NCBI RefSeq assembly: GCF_004402045.1
Contig: NZ_SOMG01000030.1
Span: forward strand, 248,001-312,000
Length of the DNA: 64,000 bases
Reading direction: 5' to 3'
Source of the DNA: Lelliottia nimipressuralis
GTDB lineage: Bacteria; Pseudomonadota; Gammaproteobacteria; Enterobacterales; Enterobacteriaceae
Of the stretch, positions 25,350-33,803 are shown one piece after another; the stretch's first letter is position 1, and each line of letters opens with the position of its first letter. A program made the translations under genes and the position numbers. The notes under the pieces were generated by a model that searched no databases, had not been told where the DNA came from, and worked only from the letters and a program-made list of their open reading frames with translations.

Positions 25350-26372
25350 ATGATTGTACTGAGCAATATTTCGAAGGTTTTTGACAACGGAAAGGTGGCA
25401 CTCACGGCCGTTGATAACGTCAATTTGACGATAGCACAGGGGCAGATATACGGGATTATCGGTTACAGCGGGGCAGGTAAAAGTACGCTTATTCGCCTGC
25501 TGAACGGTCTGGAAAAACCCAGCACCGGCAGCGTAACCATCAACGGGCAGAACATTTCTGCCGCTAAAGGTGAAGCCTTACGCCAGGCGCGTCTGAAGAT
25601 CAGCATGGTGTTCCAGCATTTCAACCTGCTGTGGTCGCGTACGGTGAGTGAAAATATCGCTTTCTCCATGCAAATCGCCGGGGTATCTAAAGCTGACATT
25701 AAGGCCCGCGTGGCCGAGCTTATCGAACTTGTCGGTTTGAAAGGCCGCGAGCATGCGTACCCGTCACAGCTTAGCGGCGGGCAAAAGCAGCGCGTAGGTA
25801 TTGCGCGTGCGCTGGCCAATAATCCCGATGTGCTGCTCTGTGATGAAGCCACGTCCGCACTCGACCCACAGACCACCGATCAGATCCTCGATCTGCTGCT
25901 GGACATTAACCGTCGTTTTAAACTGACCATCGTGCTGATCACGCACGAAATGCATGTGGTGCGCAAAATCTGCGACCGCGTGGCGGTGATGGAAAACGGC
26001 AAAGTGGTGGAAGAGGGGGACGTGCTGAGCGTCTTTACCCATCCACAGCAGCCGATCACCCGGCAGTTTGTCCGCCAGGTGAGTCAGTATGCCGAGGACG
26101 AAACCTTCAATACTGAACTGGCAAACGATCTGGAAGGCACGGTCATCAGGCTGACCTTTACCGGCCACAGCACGCATAAACCGGTTGTGGGTGAACTGAC
26201 CCTGCGCTACGGCCTGACGTTTAACATTCTGCACGGAAAAATGACGCAAACCGCCCACGGCGTGTTTGGTCAGCTCTGGGTGCACGTCATGGCATCCGAT
26301 GAACAACTGAACAATATCCTCGCCGACCTGAAGCACAGCGATATTGAAGGCGAGGTCGTTAAACATGGCTGA
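25350..26372 (+). CDS. Methionine-type ABC transporter, ATPase (MetN-like)
   Basis: A 340-residue ATPase: Walker A GYSGAGKST, signature LSGGQKQRVGIA, Walker B VLLCDEATSALD, H-loop LITHEM. The C-terminal 90 residues form a NIL-type methionine-sensing domain (TGHSTHKPVVGELTLRYGL), as in MetN, which lets cytoplasmic methionine inhibit transport. Probably a second methionine importer besides a metNIQ elsewhere. It is divergent from the reverse transsulfuration operon and overlaps the permease gene by 8 bases. Confidence 0.88.
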   Translation: MIVLSNISKVFDNGKVALTAVDNVNLTIAQGQIYGIIGYSGAGKSTLIRLLNGLEKPSTGSVTINGQNISAAKGEALRQARLKISMVFQHFNLLWSRTVSENIAFSMQIAGVSKADIKARVAELIELVGLKGREHAYPSQLSGGQKQRVGIARALANNPDVLLCDEATSALDPQTTDQILDLLLDINRRFKLTIVLITHEMHVVRKICDRVAVMENGKVVEEGDVLSVFTHPQQPITRQFVRQVSQYAEDETFNTELANDLEGTVIRLTFTGHSTHKPVVGELTLRYGLTFNILHGKMTQTAHGVFGQLWVHVMASDEQLNNILADLKHSDIEGEVVKHG

Positions 26373-27033
26373 GGATCTCTTTCCGCATCTCAAGTGGGAT
26401 CAACTCTGGGCGGCGACGCTGGAAACGCTGTACATGACCGCACTGTCCGGCGTGGCGACCTTTGTGTTGGGGATCGTGCTGGGCCTGGCGTTGTTTTTAA
26501 CCGCGCGCGGCGGATTGTTTCACAACCGCACGGTCTATAGCGTCATTTCGATTGTGGTGAACGTGTTCCGCTCGATTCCGTTCATCATTCTGATTGTCCT
26601 GCTGATCCCGTTCACCAAGACCGTCGTGGGCACCATTCTTGGTGCCAACGCGGCACTGCCGGCGCTGATTGTGGGCGCCGCACCGTTCTACGCACGCCTG
26701 GTGGAGATTGCCCTGCGTGAAGTGGATAAAGGCGTGATAGAAGCGACGCGCTCGATGGGCGCGCGACTGAGCACGTTAGTGTTTCGGGTTTTACTGCCGG
26801 AATCATCACCTGCACTGGTATCAGGAATTACGGTAACGCTGATTGCGCTGGTGAGCTACAGCGCCATGGCGGGGGTGATTGGCGCCGGTGGTTTGGGAAA
26901 TCTGGCTTATCTGGAAGGATTCCAGCGCAACCATGGTGACGTCACGCTGGTGGCAACGGTGACCATTCTGATCATCGTTTTCATTATCCAGTTCTGCGGC
27001 GACGCCATTACTTCTCTGTTAGATAAACGCTAA
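26365..27033 (+). CDS. Methionine-type ABC transporter, permease (MetI-like)
   Basis: A 222-residue inner-membrane permease with about five membrane segments and the EAA loop region EATRSMGARLSTLVFRVLLP. NVFRSIPFIILIV and GYSAMxG-like SYSAMAGVIGAGGLG match MetI. The start MAEDLFPHL is inside the end of the ATPase gene, showing coupling. With a MetN-like ATPase and a NlpA-family binding protein it completes a three-gene importer. Confidence 0.88.
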   Translation: MAEDLFPHLKWDQLWAATLETLYMTALSGVATFVLGIVLGLALFLTARGGLFHNRTVYSVISIVVNVFRSIPFIILIVLLIPFTKTVVGTILGANAALPALIVGAAPFYARLVEIALREVDKGVIEATRSMGARLSTLVFRVLLPESSPALVSGITVTLIALVSYSAMAGVIGAGGLGNLAYLEGFQRNHGDVTLVATVTILIIVFIIQFCGDAITSLLDKR

Positions 27034-27056
27034 TAAATACACACAGGAACCACATC

Positions 27057-27869
27057 ATGAAAAAGACACTGACACTGATCGCCGCAGCAACCCTGAGCGC
27101 CCTGAGCTTCGCCTCCTGGGCTGATACCCTGACCGTGGGGGCATCCAACACGCCGCACGCCGAAATTCTGGAGCAGGCAAAGCCGATTCTGGCGAAGCAG
27201 GGTATCGACCTGGAGATCAAACCTTTCCAGGACTACATTCTGCCCAACACCGCGCTGGCCGGGCGTGACATTGACGCCAACTATTTCCAGCACATTCCAT
27301 ACCTTAACAGCGTGCTGAAAGATCACGCGGGCGATAAGGATTACGATTTTGTCAGCGCGGGCGCGATCCACATTGAGCCCATCGGCATTTACTCCAAAAA
27401 ATACAAGTCGCTGAAGGACCTGCCGGAAGGCGGCAAGATCATCATGCGCGACGCCGTTTCTGAAGAGGGCCGCATTCTCTCTATCTTCGAGAAAGAGGGC
27501 GTGATCAAGCTCAAGCCGGGCATCGACAAAGTGACCGCGCGCATCAGCGACATCGTGGAGAACCCGAAAAAACTGAAGTTCACGCCTAACGTGGAAGCGT
27601 CCCTGCTGCCGCAGATGTACAACAACAACGAAGGCGATGCGGTGGTGATTAACGCCAACTACGCGATTGACGCTGGTCTGGATCCGGTTCATGACCCGAT
27701 TGCCGTTGAGAGCGGTGAAAATAACCCGTACGCCAACATCATTACCGTTCATCGCGGTGACGAGAAGAAGAAAGATATCGTCGCGCTGGTGAACGTGCTG
27801 CACTCGAAAGAGATTCAGGACTGGATCCGCACTAAGTACAAAGGCGCGGTCATTCCAGTAAACAACTAA
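27057..27869 (+). CDS. Methionine-type substrate-binding protein (NlpA/MetQ family)
   Basis: A 270-residue periplasmic binding protein: VGASNTPHAEILEQAKPILA, LPNTALAGRDIDANYFQHIPYL and SIFEKEGVIKLKPG are typical of the family. The signal peptide ends ASWADT with no lipobox cysteine, so unlike E. coli MetQ it appears to be a free periplasmic protein. The natural ligand could be L- or D-methionine or a derivative. It starts 23 bases after the permease with AGGAACC upstream and is followed by a strong terminator. Confidence 0.87.
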   Translation: MKKTLTLIAAATLSALSFASWADTLTVGASNTPHAEILEQAKPILAKQGIDLEIKPFQDYILPNTALAGRDIDANYFQHIPYLNSVLKDHAGDKDYDFVSAGAIHIEPIGIYSKKYKSLKDLPEGGKIIMRDAVSEEGRILSIFEKEGVIKLKPGIDKVTARISDIVENPKKLKFTPNVEASLLPQMYNNNEGDAVVINANYAIDAGLDPVHDPIAVESGENNPYANIITVHRGDEKKKDIVALVNVLHSKEIQDWIRTKYKGAVIPVNN

Positions 27870-27890
27870 TTAGCTGATTTTACAGATGAA

Positions 27891-27922
27891 GCCCGGCGAG
27901 TCTCTCGCCGGGCTTCTTTTTT
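27891..27922 (+). terminator. Terminator of the metNIQ-like operon
   Basis: GCCCGGCGAG, a TCT loop and CTCGCCGGGC make a 10-base perfect stem followed by TTCTTTTTT. Confidence 0.95.
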
Positions 27923-27979
27923 GTATCCGGCAGGAGAATCATTTAAGCTCAACGTTTAAAAGGCAATGGAGTGATGACG

Positions 27980-28189
27980 ATGGGTAATGTTACCAAAGAT
28001 GAAGCGCTGTACCAGGAGATGTGCCGGGTGGTCGGAAAGGTCGTTCTGGAGATGCGTGATTTAGGGCAGGAGCCAAAGCATATTGTCATTGCCGGGGTGC
28101 TGCGTACGGCGCTGGCGAACCAGCGCGTACAGCGTAGCGCGTTAACCACGCAGGCGATGGAAACGGTAGTTAAAGCGCTGGCCGGGTAA
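27980..28189 (+). CDS. fumD: Fumarase D (FumD/YdhZ)
   Basis: A 69-residue protein almost identical to E. coli FumD (YdhZ): MGNVTKDEALYQEMCRVVGK at the start and IVIAGVLRTALANQR in the middle. Reported E. coli activity is a small, unusual fumarase. I start at ATG 27980, where GGAG lies 8 bases upstream; two in-frame starts precede it. In E. coli fumD is next to pykF; here a methionine/cysteine island separates them. Its 3' end overlaps the convergent permease gene by 20 bases. Confidence 0.93.
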   Translation: MGNVTKDEALYQEMCRVVGKVVLEMRDLGQEPKHIVIAGVLRTALANQRVQRSALTTQAMETVVKALAG

Positions 28190-28856
28190 TGCGCCAGCGC
28201 TTCGCAAACTGCTCAAGCGAGCAGCAGAGCAGGTAGTAGACCACGCCCGTAAAGATAAAAATGGCCGCCGGGTAGATTTGCACCCGGTTGTTGACCTGTC
28301 CTGCCACCGTGGTCAGTTCTGGTACGTTCACGATAAACGCCAGCGACGTATCCTTCAGCAGGCTGATAAAAATACCCACCAGCGACGGCAGAATATTCCT
28401 CAGCGCCTGCGGCAGCAGTACGCGCCACAGCGTTTGCTGGGTGCTGAACCCCTGAGACAGCGCGGCTTCATACTGCCCGGACGGCAGCGCGTTAAGCCCG
28501 GCCAGCACCGAGTGCATTACGGTTGCCGCCGTAAACCAGGCCAGGGCCAGCGTGACGGTCAGCGCCCCCGGCAGGTCGCCCCCGGTGATGAGCGGCAGGA
28601 GATACCACATCCAGAAAATCACGAAGATAAGCGGGATACCGCGAATCAGCTCAGCCCACAAAAAGAGGGCGTTACGCACGAGCCCGGTAAAGCGCCAGGC
28701 CAGACACGCGAGCGCAACTCCACCGGGCAGGGCGATGACCGCTGCGCCAATCGCCATCATTAACGAGAGCAATACGCCACCCGGTTCACCGGTTGCCGCA
28801 CGCCCCCACAGCAGATAGTCAATGTTATCGGCAATGACATTAAGTCCGGCAATCAT
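28170..28856 (-). CDS. Polar amino-acid ABC transporter, permease 2
   Basis: A 228-residue HisM/GltK-type permease. Membrane segments dominate; the EAA loop is AALSQGFSTQQTLWRVLLPQA. AELIRGIPLIFVIFWMWY is the conserved region before it. GGGAG lies 8 bases before ATG 28854-28856, so I prefer this over GTG 28865. It overlaps the preceding permease gene, which with it forms the heterodimeric channel. Last gene of the four-gene operon. Confidence 0.88.
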   Translation of the reverse strand: MIAGLNVIADNIDYLLWGRAATGEPGGVLLSLMMAIGAAVIALPGGVALACLAWRFTGLVRNALFLWAELIRGIPLIFVIFWMWYLLPLITGGDLPGALTVTLALAWFTAATVMHSVLAGLNALPSGQYEAALSQGFSTQQTLWRVLLPQALRNILPSLVGIFISLLKDTSLAFIVNVPELTTVAGQVNNRVQIYPAAIFIFTGVVYYLLCCSLEQFAKRWRITRPAL

Positions 28857-29616
28857 GTTTTTCACTCCCTGAGGTGACGACGATCGGGCTTTTATGTTTC
28901 GCTTGAGGTCCGATGCGAACCAGCACCATCCCCATCACCAGACCGGTCAGGAGATAGAGTGCGGTACCGAGGGTAAATGCCTCCAGCGCGTGCGCGTTAT
29001 AGCTCTCAATCTGCCTGACCTGATAGGTCAGTTCGGCAAAGCCAATCCCGCTGGCGAGCGAGGAGAGCTTCATCAGATTAAGATACTGCCCCACAACCGG
29101 CTGCCAGGCGTTGGCCAGCCCCTGCGGCAGAAGGATGTAACGAAACAGGCGCCACGCGGAGAATCCCTGTGCAAGCGCTGCCTCCCGCTGCCCGGCCGGA
29201 ACAGAACGCAATCCAGATTCCACTTCTTCGATTAAAAACGCCGAGGTAAAAACACCCAACCCCCAGGCGGAACAGAGAAACTCGGGCGTAAACCACCAGA
29301 CGTCGCCGGGCAGAATTGACCAGCTGTGATCCGCGTTTACCACGTCGCGAAACGCCTGCGGTAGCCCGTTCCAGGCGGCAAAATACCAGAACAGCAGCTG
29401 GACCAGCAGCGGCGTATTGCGAAACAGCGATACCCAGCTGCTGACGACCGCATTCCCGACGCGCCCGCCGGAAAGGCGCAGGAGCATAAAGAGCAGTGCA
29501 AGCAGGCTGGCCAGCATGACTCCCGCAAGGGTCACCCACAGGGTGGTGAGAAATCCGGAGAGGATCCACTGCAGAGGCTGTCCGGTCAGTACCCCCTGCC
29601 AGTCGAGCGCGGGCAT
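28840..29616 (-). CDS. Polar amino-acid ABC transporter, permease 1
   Basis: A 258-residue HisQ/GltJ-type permease. VSLFRNTPLLVQLLFWYFA and the EAA loop AALAQGFSAWRLFRYILLPQ are diagnostic. About six membrane segments. The ATG overlaps the stop of the ATPase gene by one base (TAATG). GltJ-like length suggests glutamate/aspartate or a related acidic or amide amino acid, but the substrate is not established. Confidence 0.88.
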   Translation of the reverse strand: MPALDWQGVLTGQPLQWILSGFLTTLWVTLAGVMLASLLALLFMLLRLSGGRVGNAVVSSWVSLFRNTPLLVQLLFWYFAAWNGLPQAFRDVVNADHSWSILPGDVWWFTPEFLCSAWGLGVFTSAFLIEEVESGLRSVPAGQREAALAQGFSAWRLFRYILLPQGLANAWQPVVGQYLNLMKLSSLASGIGFAELTYQVRQIESYNAHALEAFTLGTALYLLTGLVMGMVLVRIGPQAKHKSPIVVTSGSEKHDCRT

Positions 29617-30431
29617 TACAGATGCTCCTGATGCAGCGGGTTCAGCACCTTTTGCAGGAACCGCTGCGCACGCGGATGCGAGGGCTGGCTGAAAAATTGC
29701 GCCGGGGGGGCAATTTCCAGAATTTGCCCCCCGTCGATAAAGACCACCCGATCGGCAATTTCCCGGGCGAACTGCATCTCATGGGTCACCACAATCATCG
29801 TGATCCCACTGTGGGCAAGGGCTTTCATCACAAACAGCACTTCGCCAATCATCTCTGGATCCAGCGCGGAGGTAGGTTCATCGAACAGGATTATCTGCGG
29901 TGAAGAGGCCAGGGCGCGGGCAATCGCCACGCGCTGCTGCTGTCCACCGGAAAGCTCTGCGGGGAAATGGTGGGCCTTTTCCAGCATTCCGACTTTCTCC
30001 AGCAGGGCCAGCGCGCGCTCCTGGGCAGGCAGCGGTTTCCAGCCGTGAACGTGCTCCAGTGCCAGGGTGATATTCTGGCTGGCGGTGAGATGGGCATACA
30101 GATTGAACTGCTGGAACACAAACCCCACGCGGCTTCGCAGCTGGCGCAGCCCGGAAGCGGAAAGCTTTCCGGTAGGCTTGTTGTCGACCAGAATCTCTCC
30201 GCCGCTCAGGGTTTCAAGCTGGTTGATAAGACGAATCAGGGTGGATTTACCGGAGCCCGAAGGGCCGAGGATGGCAACCACTTCACCGGGCGTGATGGTG
30301 AGGTTAATGTCGTTTAAAACCTGATGGTCACCGTAGCGTTTGTCCACATGACGAAACTCGACGCTGGCCTGTTCCAGATGTGAAAAATCCGCGGCACCGG
30401 CCGCGGAGTGTGAGAATAAACCTGAGAGCAT
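29616..30431 (-). CDS. Polar amino-acid ABC transporter, ATPase
   Basis: A 271-residue GlnQ/GltL-type ATPase: Walker A GPSGSGKST, Q-loop VFQQFNLYAH, signature LSGGQQQRVAIARAL, Walker B IILFDEPTSALDPE, VTHEMQFA. Compared with family members (about 241) it has roughly 27 extra N-terminal residues (FSHSAAGAADFSHLEQ), so translation might begin further in, though no better start with a ribosome site was found. It starts 1 base after the binding-protein stop. Confidence 0.88.
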   Translation of the reverse strand: MLSGLFSHSAAGAADFSHLEQASVEFRHVDKRYGDHQVLNDINLTITPGEVVAILGPSGSGKSTLIRLINQLETLSGGEILVDNKPTGKLSASGLRQLRSRVGFVFQQFNLYAHLTASQNITLALEHVHGWKPLPAQERALALLEKVGMLEKAHHFPAELSGGQQQRVAIARALASSPQIILFDEPTSALDPEMIGEVLFVMKALAHSGITMIVVTHEMQFAREIADRVVFIDGGQILEIAPPAQFFSQPSHPRAQRFLQKVLNPLHQEHL

Positions 30432-30432
30432 A

Positions 30433-31269
30433 TTATCTGGCTTCTATTTTAAAAGCGCGAGGCTGTGGAGCAGGGGTGTCTGGACCGAACCAGACATCGT
30501 AGATTTTTGCCGCCTGGCCGTTCTTCTCAAGATTGACCAGTTCATCGTTGACGGCTTTCAGCAGCGCCGCTTCACCTTTTTTCACCCCAACGCCAATCTC
30601 TTCTTTGCTCAGCAGGTCGGGCAGGATTTTGAAGTTCGCTTTGTCCGGTGCCTGCGCCAGCAGACCCGCCAGAATGGTGCTGTCCTGGGTAATGGCCTGC
30701 ACGTTGCCGTTGCGCAGTGCCGTCAACGCCAGCGGAATATCGTCATAAGAGAGCACGCGGGACTGCGGGAAACGCTGGTGCAGCGCCTGTTCACCCGTTG
30801 TGCCTTTTACCGCGCCAATGCGTGCCCGGCTGTAGTCTTCGAGCTTATCCGGAGATTTTGCCGGGACCAGGAATTGCTGGCCGGTGACAAAGTAAGGCGT
30901 CGAGAAATCAATCACCTGCGCGCGTTCCGGGGTGATGGTGATATCCGCCACGATCAGGTCTGCTTTTCCGGACTGCAGCAGCGGAATACGGTTGGCCGGA
31001 TTGGTGGCGACCAGTTCAAGTTTCACGCCAAGCGATTTTGCCAGCGCTTTGGCGAAGTCCACGTCGTAACCCACGATCTCATGCGTTTTTGCATCAACAG
31101 AGCCAAACGGCGGATTGGCGTCAAAGGTGGCCACTTTCACCACCCCTGCGGCCTTAATATCGGCCAGCTTATCGGCCTGTGCCTGTGCTGAAAGCAGGCT
31201 CCCGGCCGCCAACAATCCCAAAACCAGTGTCCGTTTTGTAAACCCTTTCATATTTGCTGCCATAGTCAT
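30433..31269 (-). CDS. Polar amino-acid ABC transporter, substrate-binding protein
   Basis: A 278-residue family-3 periplasmic binding protein. The signal peptide ends AQAQADK; the mature domain has KVATFDANPPFG, VGYDVDFAKALAKSLG, LLQSGKADLIVADITITPER and IGAVKGTTGEQ, the usual amino-acid-binding signatures. It is first in the operon. The start at ATG 31269 has GGGATGG upstream; ATG 31251 is a shorter alternative. The ligand is not clear. Confidence 0.88.
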   Translation of the reverse strand: MTMAANMKGFTKRTLVLGLLAAGSLLSAQAQADKLADIKAAGVVKVATFDANPPFGSVDAKTHEIVGYDVDFAKALAKSLGVKLELVATNPANRIPLLQSGKADLIVADITITPERAQVIDFSTPYFVTGQQFLVPAKSPDKLEDYSRARIGAVKGTTGEQALHQRFPQSRVLSYDDIPLALTALRNGNVQAITQDSTILAGLLAQAPDKANFKILPDLLSKEEIGVGVKKGEAALLKAVNDELVNLEKNGQAAKIYDVWFGPDTPAPQPRAFKIEAR

Positions 31270-31508
31270 ACGCCATCCCGTTGTTTTTGTTTTACCTCGC
31301 TACGCTCCCATAAGCGAAAGCTATCGCCAAATAAGAAATCGTTCTTTGCTATGAGCAAAAAAGCATTAGTGAACAAGGTGTTAATGAAGCGTGAAAAGAA
31401 CAGTATGCTATTTGCAAATCCTGCACATCGACAGTGGATTTTGGTATTTCCCCTGTGCGGAAATTGGGTGTTTAACTGAGGACAGGTTAAGCGAGAGAGG
31501 TTGAGACG

Positions 31509-31676
31509 ATGAAAAAATGGATCAGCACGTTACGGCGGTTTTTTGCGGCCCGACCAGTAAATGCGGAGAACAGCGCGCAACGTGTTCTTGAGTCAATACT
31601 GCCTGTCGCCAGCCTGTATGGCATAGACGTTGCCAACATTGACCCGGAGTGGTTCCATGATAAAACGTCACGCTGA
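31509..31676 (+). CDS. Small hypothetical protein (55 aa)
   Basis: An ORF of 55 codons starting MKKWISTLRRFFAARP and ending IDPEWFHDKTSR, with GAGAGG 9 bases before the ATG. The N-terminus is basic and amphipathic, the C-terminus acidic. I do not recognise the family. The start site and codon use look genuine, and it precedes a second tiny ORF and a sensor kinase on the same strand. No signal peptide or full membrane segment. Confidence 0.5.
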   Translation: MKKWISTLRRFFAARPVNAENSAQRVLESILPVASLYGIDVANIDPEWFHDKTSR

Positions 31677-31719
31677 ATTGCGCCGCACGCGCGAAATGTA
31701 CTGGAACGAGCTGTGCTGA
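31657..31719 (+). CDS. Possible 20-residue peptide overlapping the 55-aa ORF
   Basis: An ATG with GGAG 7 bases upstream opens a 20-codon, strongly basic frame: MIKRHAELRRTREMYWNELC. It overlaps the previous ORF by 20 bases in another frame, the arrangement seen in translationally coupled gene pairs. Too short to judge by composition alone. Confidence 0.3.
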   Translation: MIKRHAELRRTREMYWNELC

Positions 31720-31783
31720 ATTTTGTTCTGATGCCGGATAGCTGTTAATGTCGACAGATGGTTGAGTCTGCTCAGTTAACGGA

Positions 31784-33109
31784 ATGAAGAACCCTTTTTT
31801 TAAGCGCGGCATTATTGTCTGGACGATAGTCTGCCTCATCAGCGGCGTGTTGCTCTATGCCGAACAAATTCGCCGCCAGTTCTGGGAGCGCGATCGCGAG
31901 TTCGCGGCACTCTTCTCTGAATTAAGCGCGGTATTAACGCAAAATGAATCTGTACTGCCGCTTCTGAACGGCGATGAAGATATTGCCGCCCTGCGCAAAA
32001 AATTCCCTCAGCTTCTTGTTCTGGAAAAGACTACCGGACGCGCGCTTGATGCGCCAAGGGTTGAGCCTGCCCACGAGATGCGGTACTGGCTTTACAACCC
32101 CTGGCGTCAAATCCGCGTGCTGGTAGATCTCGGCCCGATCCTGAATGCCCATCATCCTTTTACCCATCTCGGGATCCGTTTTACGCCGAACGGTGACGAG
32201 CAGGCGTCTGACGCCTTCTGGCACTGGCAACGTACCTTCCCGCAGCATACTCAACCTTTCACGCTGGAGGCTGATTCACAGCCGGCCTGGTTCGGCGTCA
32301 ACGGGTCTATTTATCCCTTACTTTTTATCGGATGGGGGATAGTGATTGCGCTGGCGAGCGTGGTGCTCTGGCAGCGTAGAGCGCGTAAAGATGCCGAGCA
32401 AAGGGCGCTCTATTATCAGCACGCCAGACTCAATACTCTGGGGGAAATCACCGCTGGAATTGTGCATGAGATAAACCAGCCGCTTACCGCCGCGCAGACG
32501 TGGATCCAGGGCGCACAGCGCCAGCTGCGGCAGGACAACGGGCAGGCAGTGTCGCAGGCGCTGGCGGCCGCACTGACGCAAATGCAGCGTATTAGCGCCT
32601 TGCTGACCCGTTTTCGCGAACACGTTGTACAGGAGAAGGTGATCCTGCGTGAAACCGATCTGGTGCACTGCTGGCTGCAGGTAGTGAACCTGCTTGAGCA
32701 CGAACGCAGGGCCGAACATATTACGGTCAGCCATGCGTTTGCCCCGGGAGCTACGACGGTGCTGGCAGACCGTCTGTGGCTGGAACAGGTGCTGCATAAC
32801 CTGCTCAGCAATGCGATTCAGGCACAGCAGCCGGATACTGCCGGTTGGGTTAAAATTGAGAGTCAGAAAAACGAGAGCGGCGTGCTGATCACCATCACAG
32901 ACGGCGGTCCAGGCTTTAGCCCTGAGGCGTTGCAGAATGCCTTCATGCCGTTTTACAGCGGCAGAGCAGTGGGTATTGGTCTGGGGATGACCTTAACGGA
33001 ATCATTAATGACGCGTATGAATGGCTCGATTACGCTGGGTAACGCGCCGCAGGGCGGGGCGCAGATCCGACTTCAGCTGGCGCATGGAAAGGAGGCTAAG
33101 GATGAATAA
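31784..33109 (+). CDS. Sensor histidine kinase
   Basis: A 441-residue membrane kinase. Membrane segments lie near residues 9-26 and 176-196 and enclose a periplasmic sensor region of about 150 residues with no named fold. The dimerisation helix has the phospho-acceptor His228 in GIVHEINQPL, the FixL/NtrB-like box. ATPase motifs follow: HNLLSNAIQA (N), ITDGGPGF (G1) and GIGLGMTL (G2). It overlaps the response regulator by 8 bases, so they form one unit. The stimulus is unknown; the GlcG/HbpS-like gene next door may encode an accessory sensor. The ATG has only a weak ribosome site. Confidence 0.9.
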   Translation: MKNPFFKRGIIVWTIVCLISGVLLYAEQIRRQFWERDREFAALFSELSAVLTQNESVLPLLNGDEDIAALRKKFPQLLVLEKTTGRALDAPRVEPAHEMRYWLYNPWRQIRVLVDLGPILNAHHPFTHLGIRFTPNGDEQASDAFWHWQRTFPQHTQPFTLEADSQPAWFGVNGSIYPLLFIGWGIVIALASVVLWQRRARKDAEQRALYYQHARLNTLGEITAGIVHEINQPLTAAQTWIQGAQRQLRQDNGQAVSQALAAALTQMQRISALLTRFREHVVQEKVILRETDLVHCWLQVVNLLEHERRAEHITVSHAFAPGATTVLADRLWLEQVLHNLLSNAIQAQQPDTAGWVKIESQKNESGVLITITDGGPGFSPEALQNAFMPFYSGRAVGIGLGMTLTESLMTRMNGSITLGNAPQGGAQIRLQLAHGKEAKDE

Positions 33110-33713
33110 AACAATCTGGCTGATTGATGATGATGAGTCTATCAGAGAGTCGATGGCGTTTTTGCTTTCGGGGATGGGCTGGCCGGTAAAGACGTTTGAA
33201 AGCGTCGACGCCTTTATCGCTGCCCATGCACGGGATACGGCGCTGGTGGGGTGTATGCTGCTGGATATGCGTATGCCAGGCAAAGGCGGACTCGCCTGGC
33301 TGGAAGAGGGCAAGTGGCCCTGGCCATTGTTGCCGGTGATTATCATGACCGGCCACGGAACCGTTGACGCTTGCCGTCGGGCATTTCATAACGGCGTCTT
33401 TGAGTTTTTCACCAAGCCGCTGGATGCTGACAAACTTATCGAAACGGTGGGTCAGGCCTTCGAGGAAAGTCAGCGCCGCTTTGCCGACTGGCAGGAAACG
33501 TCCCGGGTCAAGGCGCGTTTCGCACAGCTGACCGCGCGGGAACATGAGGTGCTCGGCAAACTGATGGAAGGACTCAGCAACAAGGAGGCGGCTGCACGGC
33601 TGAACCTTTCGCCGCGAACGGTGGAAGCGCACCGCGCGGCGGCATTTACCAAGCTTGGCGTCAGTAGCCTGGTCCAGGCAATCCGGGAATACGATAAATT
33701 GCAATCCGTATAA
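33102..33713 (+). CDS. FixJ-family response regulator
   Basis: A 203-residue regulator with an N-terminal receiver (acidic pocket IDDDES, phospho-acceptor Asp55 in LLDMRMPG, conserved Thr in IIMTGHG and Lys in FTKPLD) and a C-terminal LuxR-type helix-turn-helix (LTAREHEVLGKLMEGLSNKE, then LNLSPRTVEAHRAA). Start ATG 33102 has AAGGAGG upstream; the longer frame from 33021 is kinase-overlap sequence. Targets unknown; the downstream secreted-protein gene, 90 bases away, is the first candidate. Confidence 0.92.
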   Translation: MNKTIWLIDDDESIRESMAFLLSGMGWPVKTFESVDAFIAAHARDTALVGCMLLDMRMPGKGGLAWLEEGKWPWPLLPVIIMTGHGTVDACRRAFHNGVFEFFTKPLDADKLIETVGQAFEESQRRFADWQETSRVKARFAQLTAREHEVLGKLMEGLSNKEAAARLNLSPRTVEAHRAAAFTKLGVSSLVQAIREYDKLQSV

Positions 33714-33803
33714 CTACCAGGATGAGTGCGTAATCAACCGAATACCGTTTTATCGCGCGGCTGAGTAACCTCTGCTTTGTCTCCCAACACGCGAGGATGC
33801 GCG

